Shown here in pieces: positions 8,896-16,973 of a DNA stretch of 64,000 bases (its first letter is position 1; every line of letters starts with the position of its first letter). The stretch is from ENR-C587 sp942493235 (GTDB lineage: Bacteria; Bacteroidota; Ignavibacteria; Kapaibacteriales; UBA2268). Position numbers and translations under genes: made by a program. The DNA lies in the NCBI GenBank assembly GCA_942493235.1, contig OW818676.1:1736001-1800000 (forward strand), written 5' to 3'. The notes beneath the pieces were generated by a model. The model ran no database searches. It was not told the origin of the DNA and saw only the letters and a program-made list of their open reading frames with translations.

Positions 8896-9813
8896 ATGAA
8901 AAAAGATTTCTTATCAATTCTTGATTTAAACCAAGAAGAAATCATCAAAACATTTGAAATTGCAATCGATATGAAAGCCGACAGGATGAAATATTCGGAA
9001 GCTTTAAAAGGTCAAGCTCTTGCTATGATTTTTGAAAAGCCTTCATTAAGAACTCGTACCAGTTTTGATATTGGTATTCAGCAATTAGGTGGATATTCAT
9101 TATATTTATCCCCTAACGAAATCAGTCTTGGCAAACGTGAATCAGTTCACGATGTTGCAAAAAATTTAGAGAGAATGGTTCAGGGTATCATGATTCGTAC
9201 ATTTGGTCATAATATCGTTGAAGATATGGCTAAATATGCACGCGTTCCCGTAATCAATGCTTTAACTGATTATTCCCACCCTTGCCAAGTAATGGCTGAC
9301 TTCATGACTATCTATGAAAAAACAAATAAAAACCTTAAAAACTTGAAATTGACTTATGTAGGCGACGGTAACAATATGGCTCATTCATTAATGGAAGCCG
9401 GAGCTCGCCTCGGTGTTGATGTTACTATTTCATGTCCAAGAGGTTATGAGCCAAATATGATAGCATTTGCTGAAGCAACTGAAGCTGCAAAAGCTACCGG
9501 TGCTAAAATTGATGTAGTTCATGACCCTAAAGAAGCAGTTAAAGGTGCAAATGTAATTTATACAGACGTATGGGCATCAATGGGACAAGAAGATGAAGCT
9601 GCATTACGCAGAAAAATCTTTATGCCATATCAAGTTAATGACGAATTAATGGCTAATGCTGATAAAGGCTGCTATTTTATGCACTGCTTACCGGCTCACC
9701 GCGGCGATGAAGTTACAGATAGTGTAATTGATTCTCCTGTATCAATTGTATTTGATGAAGCTGAAAACAGACTTCATGTACAGAAGTCAATCATGTATCA
9801 GTTAATGAAATAA
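8896..9813 (+). CDS. argF: Ornithine carbamoyltransferase
   Basis: This 305-residue enzyme interconverts ornithine plus carbamoyl phosphate and citrulline. The carbamoyl-phosphate loop reads EKPSLRTRTSF, HPCQ follows near residue 135, and the ornithine-binding signatures DVWASMG and HCLPAHRG are both present, so it is a true OTC. The start is ATG 8896 with GGAGAAAG just upstream; an in-frame TTG at 8884 lies within that site. Carbamate kinase follows after 11 bases, which favours catabolic use (citrulline to ornithine plus carbamoyl phosphate, then ATP), so arcB may be the better name. Confidence 0.95.
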   Translation: MKKDFLSILDLNQEEIIKTFEIAIDMKADRMKYSEALKGQALAMIFEKPSLRTRTSFDIGIQQLGGYSLYLSPNEISLGKRESVHDVAKNLERMVQGIMIRTFGHNIVEDMAKYARVPVINALTDYSHPCQVMADFMTIYEKTNKNLKNLKLTYVGDGNNMAHSLMEAGARLGVDVTISCPRGYEPNMIAFAEATEAAKATGAKIDVVHDPKEAVKGANVIYTDVWASMGQEDEAALRRKIFMPYQVNDELMANADKGCYFMHCLPAHRGDEVTDSVIDSPVSIVFDEAENRLHVQKSIMYQLMK

Positions 9814-9824
9814 GAGGATTTAAA

Positions 9825-10763
9825 GTGTCAAAAACAGCTTTAATAGCAGTTGGCGGAAATTCTTTAATAAGAGCAGGCGAGCGAGGCACAATTGATGAGC
9901 AGCTCGCCAATGCTCATGCTACCGCTAAAGCAATAGCTCAGATGATTAAGCAGGGCTGGGATGTAGTTATTACCCACGGTAACGGTCCACAAGCCGGTGC
10001 CGCTCTTATGCGTAGTGAAAGAGCCGCAAATGAGGTATATACTCATACGCTTGATATGTGTGTAGCTACTACCCAAAGTGAAATCGGATATATTATGCAA
10101 AGAGCTATGCAATACGAACTTTCTGCTATCGGAATTACTAAAGATGTAATTACTCTGCCGACTATGGTAGAAGTAGATGAAAATGATCCGGCTTTCAAAA
10201 AACCAACAAAGCCGATTGGTCCTTTTTACTCCAAAGAAGTAGCAGAAGAGAAACAGAAAACTTTAGGCTGGGACATCGTTGAAGATTCTGCTCGCGGTTA
10301 TCGCAGAGTAGTGGCTTCTCCTGAACCAAAAGAAGTTCTTGAATTAGAAATTTTAAAGAAAATTATTGATTTGGGTATCGTTACTATCGCATTAGGTGGT
10401 GGCGGGATTCCAATAATTAAAAAAGGAAATACTATTATCGGTTCTGAAGCCGTTATTGATAAAGACCGGTCTTCTGCATTACTTGCTGCAAAGCTTAATG
10501 TTGATTTGTTTTTAATCAGTACCGACGCAGACCAGGTATATATCAATTATAAAAAACCTGATCAAACCGGTATTAGAAATACGACTGCTGATGAATTGCA
10601 GAAATTATTCGATCAGGGGCAGTTCCCCGCCGGAAGTATGGGACCTAAAGTGCAATCTTGTATTAAGTTCTTACATAATGGTGGTAAAAAGGCTATTATT
10701 ACTTCTTATGAGTATCTAACAGCTGCTTTGGAAGGTAATGCCGGAACTCATATTACTTTATAA
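9825..10763 (+). CDS. arcC: Carbamate kinase
   Basis: A 312-residue amino-acid-kinase-fold enzyme that makes ATP from carbamoyl phosphate and ADP. Family marks are ALIAVGGNSL at the N-terminus, THGNGPQAG near residue 51, ALGGGGIP near residue 190, and STDADQVYINY. Length is typical. The start is GTG 9825 preceded by AGAGGA, 11 bases after the OTC stop, so the pair is co-transcribed. Together they form the energy-yielding end of arginine/citrulline catabolism, although no arginine deiminase gene is present here. Confidence 0.95.
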   Translation: MSKTALIAVGGNSLIRAGERGTIDEQLANAHATAKAIAQMIKQGWDVVITHGNGPQAGAALMRSERAANEVYTHTLDMCVATTQSEIGYIMQRAMQYELSAIGITKDVITLPTMVEVDENDPAFKKPTKPIGPFYSKEVAEEKQKTLGWDIVEDSARGYRRVVASPEPKEVLELEILKKIIDLGIVTIALGGGGIPIIKKGNTIIGSEAVIDKDRSSALLAAKLNVDLFLISTDADQVYINYKKPDQTGIRNTTADELQKLFDQGQFPAGSMGPKVQSCIKFLHNGGKKAIITSYEYLTAALEGNAGTHITL

Positions 10764-10830
10764 TTTGATTATTGAGTTATCTTGATTATTGAATTATCAT
10801 GATTATTAAGAATAATGATGCAATTTGTAA
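10764..10830 (+). repeat. Short tandem duplication in the arcC-pyrB spacer
   Basis: Three imperfect copies of a roughly 17-base unit (TTGATTATTGAGTTATC) follow the arcC stop. It is one of several small tandem duplications in spacers of this window. Confidence 0.6.
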
Positions 10831-10864
10831 TTTTGATTTGTAAAACTTTTAAAAGAAATATATT

Positions 10865-11782
10865 ATGAATATCAAACACATAGTAGAATCTCAGCAGTTT
10901 ACATTGCCTATGCTTATGGAATTGTTTAATAGAACTGACCAGATGAAAAAAATTGTTCAGCGTGGTGGCACTAAAGATTACGAAGATAAAGTAATGGCTA
11001 CATTGTTTTATCAGCCTTCTACCAGAACACGTTTTTCATTTGAATCCGCTATGTATAGATTAGGCGGCAAAGTGCTTACTACCGAGCAGGCAAAAATGTT
11101 TTCCTCAGAAATTGAAGGTGAACATCTTGAAGATACTATCCGAATAATGGCTAATTATTGCGATGTAATAGTGCTTCGTCAAAGCGAAGAGGGCGGAGCT
11201 AAACGTGCTGCGGCAGTTTCTCCTGTTCCGATTATTAATGCCGGCGACGGCTCGGGGGGGCAGCACCCTACTCAAGGACTACTTGACTTATATACTATAT
11301 TTAACGAACACCATTCTTTAGATGGTCTTAGCGTTGCTTTTGTGGGTTCTTTAGACCAAGGGCGAACTGCTCGTTCGCTTGCTTATCTATTAAGCAAATT
11401 TGATAGAGTGAAGTTATACTTTGTTGCTCCTAAATCCATGCAGATTAAACCCGACATCTTAGAGCATCTTGACGAAAAAGGTATCAGCTACCAATTGCTC
11501 GACTCTATGAAAGATATCTTTTCTAAGGTGGACGTAGTATATCAAACAAGAATTGAAACAGAAAGATTAAATGGGGTAGAGATTGATTATTCCAATTTTA
11601 ATATAGATACTCAATCACTACAAAAAATGAAATATAACTCTTTGATAATGCATCCGCTACCAAGGTCTATTGAAATTCATCCTTCAGTAGATACTGACCC
11701 GAGAGCGGCGTATTTCCGCCAAAATGAAAACGGATTATATGTTAGAATGGCTTTATTATCAATGCTTTTTGATAAAGATTAA
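10865..11782 (+). CDS. pyrB: Aspartate carbamoyltransferase-like enzyme with altered active site
   Basis: This 305-residue protein aligns with the catalytic chain of E. coli ATCase without gaps from the carbamoyl-phosphate loop S52-T-R-T-R56 through the 80s loop. S80, an R-x-x-E-E-G segment, HPTQ, GRTARS (R167 equivalent), QTRIETERL (R229 equivalent) and HPLPR are present. Three usual ATCase residues differ: E50 is Q, K84 (which reaches into the neighbouring subunit) is E, and Q231 is E. The usual R-H-P-x-E-G is R-Q-S-E-E-G. This suggests a carbamoyltransferase with a different second substrate, or a weak or reversed ATCase. It lies downstream of arcC and upstream of ornithine aminotransferase, and no other pyrimidine-synthesis gene is near. 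Confidence 0.8.
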   Translation: MNIKHIVESQQFTLPMLMELFNRTDQMKKIVQRGGTKDYEDKVMATLFYQPSTRTRFSFESAMYRLGGKVLTTEQAKMFSSEIEGEHLEDTIRIMANYCDVIVLRQSEEGGAKRAAAVSPVPIINAGDGSGGQHPTQGLLDLYTIFNEHHSLDGLSVAFVGSLDQGRTARSLAYLLSKFDRVKLYFVAPKSMQIKPDILEHLDEKGISYQLLDSMKDIFSKVDVVYQTRIETERLNGVEIDYSNFNIDTQSLQKMKYNSLIMHPLPRSIEIHPSVDTDPRAAYFRQNENGLYVRMALLSMLFDKD

Positions 11783-11915
11783 TTCAAAATCGAAATAAGC
11801 CGTCTGCTCTGCTTTCGGCTTATTTTCGATGATTTCATTTCAAAACTATTCTCTAAATAGCTTTGAAATAAAATTAAATAATACATTTTTATTAATATTT
11901 TAAAAAGAGAAAAAA

Positions 11916-13121
11916 ATGAAAACACAAGAATTTATAGCAATGGAAGAAGAGTTTGGTGCTCATAACTATCATCCCTTAGATGTAGTAGTTAGAGAAGCAA
12001 AAGGTGCTTGGGTTACTGATGTAGAAGGTAACAAATTCCTTGATTGCTTGGCTGCTTATTCAGCTGTTAACCAAGGTCATTGCCATCCGGCAATAATGGA
12101 AGTATTTGTTGAGCAAGCTAAACACGTTACTTTGACAAGTCGTGCTTTCCGTAACGAAAAATTACCTCTATTATATAAAAAATTACACGACATGACCGGT
12201 TATGAAATGTTCTTACCCATGAACTCCGGTGCCGAAGCTGTTGAAACTGCAGTTAAATTAGCCCGTCGTTGGGGCTATGATGTTAAAAAAGTAGAAGATA
12301 ATAAAGCCGAAATTATTGTTGCCACGGGCAACTTCCATGGAAGAACTTCTACAATAGTTGGTTTCAGTGATGATCCGTCATCATTTAAAGGTTTCGGTCC
12401 ATATTGTGAGTCTGCATTTCCAATGCACGAATATGGTAATTTAGAAGATTTAAAGAAAAAAATCACTAAAAATACTGTAGCAATTATGGTTGAACCTATC
12501 CAAGGCGAAGGCGGAATCGTAATTCCTCCCGATGGCTATCTTAAAGGTATTGCAGAGCTATGTAAAGCTAATAATATATTATTTATCTGCGACGAGATCC
12601 AAGCAGGTCTCGGCAGAAGCGGTAAATTATTTGCTCACTATTATGAAGGTGTTCGTCCCGATATGGTAATCATCGGTAAAGCATTATCCGGTGGTTTCTA
12701 TCCTGTATCAGGCGTTTTATCTTCAAAAGAAGTTATGCTAACTATCAAGCCGGGTGAGCACGGTTCTACTTTCGGTGGAAATCCTCTTGCTGCCGCTGTT
12801 GCAGTTAAGGCATTAGAAGTAATTGAAGACGAAAAATTAGTAGAGCGTTCATTCGAATTAGGTAATTACTTTGTTGAAAAGCTTAAAGCTATTGACAGCC
12901 CTCATATTAGCTTAGTTCGCGGTCGCGGTTTGTGGATTGGTTTCGTTCTTGATAGAAAAGCTCGCCCATATTGCGAATTACTAATGAAAGAAGGTATCTT
13001 GTGTAAAGAAACTCACGAGAATATTATTCGCTTTGCTCCTCCTTTAGTAGTAACTAAAGATGAAATTGATTGGGCAGTTGAGAGAATTTCTAAAGTAGTT
13101 AAATCTTTAGATAATAAATAA
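11916..13121 (+). CDS. rocD: Ornithine aminotransferase
   Basis: A 401-residue class III PLP aminotransferase that converts ornithine and 2-oxoglutarate to glutamate semialdehyde and glutamate. Landmarks are EEEFGAHNYHPLDVV at the start, the NSGAEAVETAVKLAR block, GNFHGRT, VEPIQGEGG, ICDEIQAG, and the PLP lysine in IIGKALSGG near residue 254. The N-terminal segment and length are those of ornithine aminotransferase and not of acetylornithine aminotransferase. AAAAAGAGAAAAAA precedes the ATG. It would consume ornithine released by the upstream carbamoyltransferase. Confidence 0.93.
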   Translation: MKTQEFIAMEEEFGAHNYHPLDVVVREAKGAWVTDVEGNKFLDCLAAYSAVNQGHCHPAIMEVFVEQAKHVTLTSRAFRNEKLPLLYKKLHDMTGYEMFLPMNSGAEAVETAVKLARRWGYDVKKVEDNKAEIIVATGNFHGRTSTIVGFSDDPSSFKGFGPYCESAFPMHEYGNLEDLKKKITKNTVAIMVEPIQGEGGIVIPPDGYLKGIAELCKANNILFICDEIQAGLGRSGKLFAHYYEGVRPDMVIIGKALSGGFYPVSGVLSSKEVMLTIKPGEHGSTFGGNPLAAAVAVKALEVIEDEKLVERSFELGNYFVEKLKAIDSPHISLVRGRGLWIGFVLDRKARPYCELLMKEGILCKETHENIIRFAPPLVVTKDEIDWAVERISKVVKSLDNK

Positions 13122-13237
13122 TATCAAAAGCTATTTAGAATTTAATATTTAACTTCAGCCCAATGCTTTAGATTTGGGCATAAACGAGATTTCGTTTATC
13201 AGATTTCAAATAGCTAATGATAAAATATAAAATATAT

Positions 13238-13263
13238 CAACCTGCGGTTTTTGCCGCAGGTTG
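13238..13263. repeat. Hairpin repeat after rocD
   Basis: A 10-bp perfect stem (CAACCTGCGG, 13238-13247; matching arm 13254-13263) closes a T-rich loop. It resembles the palindrome at 3107-3136 and could also terminate rocD. The spacer downstream (about 13270-13355) contains a duplicated ATACAAAGAAAATCA phrase. Confidence 0.75.
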
Positions 13264-13356
13264 TAGATAACTAATCGAATAATAATTATATAAGAAATAT
13301 ACAAAGAAAATCAATAATTATACTAATAGAATCAATAATTATACAAAGAAAATCAC

Positions 13357-14496
13357 TTGAAATACTTTAAAATAAATTCACTTATAATAATTCTTACAGC
13401 AGGGCTTTTGCTATTAAACTCCTGCTCCGAGAATAATTCAACAAATTCTCCGGTTGACACAGACACAAACAGTCTTAAATTAAAAATTGGACAGATGATT
13501 TTAGTCGGTTTCAGAGGAATGGCTATTGACTCAAATTCTACTATAGCCAAAGATATTAAATCCGGCAGAGTAGGTGGAGTAATTCTATTTGATAAAGATG
13601 CTCTATTGAGTGTATATGACCGTAATATTGAGAGCCCCGAGCAAGTAGCTAAGTTAGTATCTGATTTGAAATCATTTTCAACAAGAAAATTATTTATTGC
13701 TATTGACCAAGAGGGTGGCAGAGTTAATAGACTGAAATCTAACTACGGATTTTTATATAATGTATCACAGCAGTACCTTGGTACTTTAGATAATATTGAT
13801 ACTACTATTAAATATGCTAAGCAGACTGCAGAAACGTTAAGTATGCTCGGTATAAATGTGAATTTTGCTCCTGTGGTAGATTTGAATATTAATCCTCTTT
13901 CGCCTGCAATTGGTGGGGTAGAGCGTAGTTTCTCCATAGATCCGGCAATAGTAGTTAAGCATTCGCAGTTAGTAATAGATGAACATAAAAAGAAAAATAT
14001 TGCTTGTGTACTAAAGCATTTTCCGGGTCACGGGAGTGCCGGCACTGATTCGCACTTGGGAATTACCGATGTAACAAATACTTGGCAAAATACGGAATTA
14101 GAGCCGTACAAGCAATTGATTAATAATACCAATATTGCGGTAATGACCGCTCACATATTTAATAGTAATTTAGATGCTGACTATCCGGCAACTTTATCTA
14201 AAAAGATAATTGACGGGATATTACACAATCAAATTGGATTTAACGGAATTGTTTTTAGTGATGATATTAATATGAAAGCAATTTCGGAATTTTATGGATT
14301 TGAGACCGCATTAGAGCTCTCGATTAATGCCGGAGTCGATGTAGTAGTAATAGCAAATAATTTGAAATATGATGAGTTTATTGCTGAAAAGGCTCTGCAA
14401 GCAATTTACAAACTTGTAATGGACGGTAAAATAAGCATTAACAGAATAGATGAGGCTTATAATAAAATTGTTAATTTTAAAAATATTTTGAATTGA
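13357..14496 (+). CDS. GH3-family lipoprotein (NagZ-like beta-N-acetylhexosaminidase)
   Basis: A 379-residue protein with a lipoprotein signal: a basic N-terminus, a hydrophobic stretch and the lipobox LLNSC around residue 23. The body is a family 3 glycoside hydrolase barrel with AIDQEGGRVNRL, the NagZ signature KHFPGHGSAGTDSH near residue 219, and the nucleophile aspartate in VFSDDINM near residue 303. It probably removes N-acetylglucosamine from murein or glycan fragments outside the inner membrane. The frame has no ATG before residue 50, so TTG 13357 is the likely start. It is unrelated in function to the flanking carbamoyl-phosphate genes. Confidence 0.85.
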   Translation: MKYFKINSLIIILTAGLLLLNSCSENNSTNSPVDTDTNSLKLKIGQMILVGFRGMAIDSNSTIAKDIKSGRVGGVILFDKDALLSVYDRNIESPEQVAKLVSDLKSFSTRKLFIAIDQEGGRVNRLKSNYGFLYNVSQQYLGTLDNIDTTIKYAKQTAETLSMLGINVNFAPVVDLNINPLSPAIGGVERSFSIDPAIVVKHSQLVIDEHKKKNIACVLKHFPGHGSAGTDSHLGITDVTNTWQNTELEPYKQLINNTNIAVMTAHIFNSNLDADYPATLSKKIIDGILHNQIGFNGIVFSDDINMKAISEFYGFETALELSINAGVDVVVIANNLKYDEFIAEKALQAIYKLVMDGKISINRIDEAYNKIVNFKNILN

Positions 14497-14520
14497 TTGT
14501 TTACTTTGATTTGATTTATT

Positions 14521-15219
14521 ATGAATGATAAGTTTTATAATGACAAGTTATATGTTGAACAGCTACAATCAGGAGAAGCTTTTAACAGAATTAATAAATC
14601 AATTTCAGTATCAATATTGAATTTCAATTTGTTAGAAAATGAAATTGACATTCATAACGTCTATAGATTTTCAAATGTAAAATCATTTAATCAATTGACA
14701 GATATAAAAGAATTACATTTTATTGAGTTGAAAAAATTCGATAAGAATAAGCCCAGAGTTCTGATGACAAAATTTGAAAAATGGTTAAGTCTAATTAAAA
14801 TCGAGGAATTGATTATGCAAAATTTACCATTTAATATTAAGGAAGAACCTGAGATTTATCAGGCTTTTATGGAAATGCAAAAAGCTAACTCTGACCCTAA
14901 GATTAGAGAATTAATCGAAATTAGAGAAAAAGCTGAGCATGATGAAGCTTCGAGGTTGTTAACTGCAGAATTAAAAGGCTATAACAACGGCGAAAAATCT
15001 GGACTAAAAAAAGGAATAGAAAAAGGCGAAAAAATCGGAATTGAAAAAGGCGAAAAAATCGGAATTGAGAAGGGAACATTATCAACTAAAATCATGATAA
15101 TAAATAAATTATTTGAAATTGGCGTTGATTTGAATAAAATTGCTCAATCTACTCAATTACCAATTGAAAAAGTAAAATATATATTGGGATTAGAGCAAAA
15201 TGACGATAATGTCAATTGA
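14521..15219 (+). pseudogene. N-terminally truncated Rpn/PD-(D/E)XK nuclease-family protein
   Basis: The 232 residues match the central and C-terminal parts of Rpn (YhgA-like) recombination-promoting nuclease/putative transposase proteins. Recognisable pieces are YNDKLYVEQLQSGEAF, then SISVSILNF, a W-L-S-L segment and a lysine/glutamate-rich tail with the repeated unit GEKIGIEK. The N-terminal part that normally carries the D..ExK nuclease residues is missing, and the frame begins only 24 bases after the GH3 stop. It therefore appears to be a 5'-deleted remnant, although a short product could still be made. Confidence 0.7.
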
Positions 15220-15325
15220 TAATGATAATGAACAAGTTAAGAATTTAGAATATTTGGACATTAAATAAAAATATAAAGCCATCAAAGGCAATTTTTTACA
15301 AATTAATTTTTGGAGTAATACTCAA

Positions 15326-16657
15326 ATGGAAAAACAAAGAGTAATTATCATTGGAGCCGCTGGTCGCGACTTTCATAACTTCAACACATATTATAGAGGT
15401 AACTCTAATTATGAAGTAGTAGCTTTCACAGCTTCTCAGATTCCTGATATCGACGGAAGAAAATATCCTGCATCTTTAGCAGGTGTTGATTTATATCCTC
15501 AAGGTATCCCGATTTTTGACGAATCAGAATTGACTAAATTAATAGCTGAATATAAAGTTGACGAATGCGTCCTTTCATATAGCGATTTACCTTACGAGAG
15601 AGTAATGCACATTGGTTCATTAGTTATGGCTAATGGTGCTAAATTCTCTATGATGGGTTCAACTCCTACTATGGTTAAATCAACCAAACCAATTATCTCG
15701 GTTTGTGCTTCACGTACAGGTTGTGGCAAAAGCCAGACTACCCGTGCCGTTGTTTTAGCATTATTAGCTGAAGGTAAAAAAGTAGTTTCTGTTCGTCATC
15801 CAATGCCTTATGGTGATTTGGAAGCTCAAAAAGTACAAAGATTTGCTGAATTGTCAGATTTGACAAAACACAAATGTACTATCGAAGAAATGGAAGAATA
15901 CGAACCACATATCGCTATGGGTAGCGTTATTTATTCCGGCGTTGACTATGAAGCTATCGTTAGAGAAGCTGAAAAAGAAGCTGACGTTATTATTTGGGAC
16001 GGTGGTAATAATGATATGCCTTTCTACAAACCTGACCTACAAATCGTTGTAGTTGACCCACTTCGCCCCGGTCACGAAATCGGTTATTATCCGGGTGAGG
16101 TTAACTTAAGAATGGCTGACATCGTTGTGGTTAACAAAGTTGACTCAGCTTATCCTGAAGATGTAGAAGAAGTATTAAATAATATTCGCGAATATAACAA
16201 AGACGCAAAAATTATCTTAGCTGCTTCTGCTATCATGGTTGACAATCCTGAATTAATCAGAGATAAAAACGTATTAGTAATTGAAGATGGTCCTACATTG
16301 ACTCACGGCGAAATGCAAATCGGTGCAGGTACTGTTGCCGCTCAGCGTTTCGGTGCTGCTTCTTTAATCGACCCACGTGGCAATACAGTTGGCTCAATCA
16401 CTACTACTTTTGAGAAATACCCTTATATCGGTACTTTATTACCTGCTATGGGTTATGGCGACCAACAAATGAAAGACCTTGAGCAAACTATCGCTAATAT
16501 CGAATGCGATTCTGTTGTTATTGGTACTCCAATTGATTTAGCTCGCTTCATCAAAATCAAACAACCAAAAACACGCGTTTATTATGAATTGTCAGAAATC
16601 GGCAAGCCTACTGTTGCTGACTATGTTAAAGAATTCGTTGCTAAATTCTGCAAATAA
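15326..16657 (+). CDS. COG2403-type P-loop protein (cyclic 2,3-diphosphoglycerate synthetase-like)
   Basis: A 443-residue cytosolic protein with an N-terminal Rossmann-like segment (QRVIIIGAAGRDFHNFN) and a P-loop around residues 127-140 (CASRTGCGKSQT). V-R-H-P-M-P-Y-G-D-L-E follows, then WDGGNNDMPF and a GTPase-like VVNKVD. This is the layout of COG2403, predicted GTPases related to archaeal cyclic 2,3-diphosphoglycerate synthetase. From memory, such genes often sit near carbamate kinase or carbamoyltransferase genes, as here, but their role in that setting is not established to my knowledge. Its GC-richer third positions match argF, arcC and rocD, suggesting high expression. Confidence 0.75.
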   Translation: MEKQRVIIIGAAGRDFHNFNTYYRGNSNYEVVAFTASQIPDIDGRKYPASLAGVDLYPQGIPIFDESELTKLIAEYKVDECVLSYSDLPYERVMHIGSLVMANGAKFSMMGSTPTMVKSTKPIISVCASRTGCGKSQTTRAVVLALLAEGKKVVSVRHPMPYGDLEAQKVQRFAELSDLTKHKCTIEEMEEYEPHIAMGSVIYSGVDYEAIVREAEKEADVIIWDGGNNDMPFYKPDLQIVVVDPLRPGHEIGYYPGEVNLRMADIVVVNKVDSAYPEDVEEVLNNIREYNKDAKIILAASAIMVDNPELIRDKNVLVIEDGPTLTHGEMQIGAGTVAAQRFGAASLIDPRGNTVGSITTTFEKYPYIGTLLPAMGYGDQQMKDLEQTIANIECDSVVIGTPIDLARFIKIKQPKTRVYYELSEIGKPTVADYVKEFVAKFCK

Positions 16658-16688
16658 TATTATATAGATTACTAATCTAAATAATTTA

Positions 16689-16726
16689 AAACCCTTCTCT
16701 ATCGTAATGGTGGTATTGAAGGGTTT
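16689..16726 (+). terminator. Probable terminator of the COG2403 gene
   Basis: A 9-bp stem (AAACCCTTC, 16689-16697; matching arm 16718-16726) with a 20-base loop is followed by a short T-rich run, 31 bases past the stop. Confidence 0.6.
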
Positions 16727-16749
16727 ATTTGTCTATTGCATTTCGAGAA

Positions 16750-16846
16750 TTGGGGTTCGGGGTTCGGGTTAGAGGATTGGGGATAGGGGATAGAAAATGG
16801 GAATATACTCTACTCCCTCCTACGCTCTGCGTAGGAGGGAGTAGGG
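16750..16846. repeat. G-rich tract plus long hairpin
   Basis: A G-rich tract (phrases such as GGGGTTCGGGGTTCGGG and GGGGATAGGGGAT) precedes a perfect hairpin. The hairpin arms are CTACTCCCTCCTACGC (16810-16825) and its complement (16829-16844), with a TCT loop. The same pairing of a G-rich tract and a hairpin occurs at 18484-18548 and, more loosely, at 23735-23813 and 46905-46970. It looks like a dispersed non-coding repeat. Confidence 0.8.
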
Positions 16847-16901
16847 AAAAGGCTATCTTGCTATTACAAACATTTGGTTGATAGTGCCGAACTCGGTTTT
16901 C

Positions 16902-16973
16902 AGGTAAATATAATAATTTCCCTAACTTAAAAGCTCTTCCAGCCCTTAAGTTTAGGAAACTATATATTTACCT
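16902..16973 (-). terminator. Long hairpin overlapping the stop of the T9SS propeller gene
   Basis: Two nearly complementary arms of 28-29 bases (16902-16930 and 16946-16973) enclose a 15-base loop. The arm nearest the gene includes the TAA stop (16968-16970), so translation would run into the stem. It probably terminates transcription or stabilises the 3' end. Confidence 0.65.
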
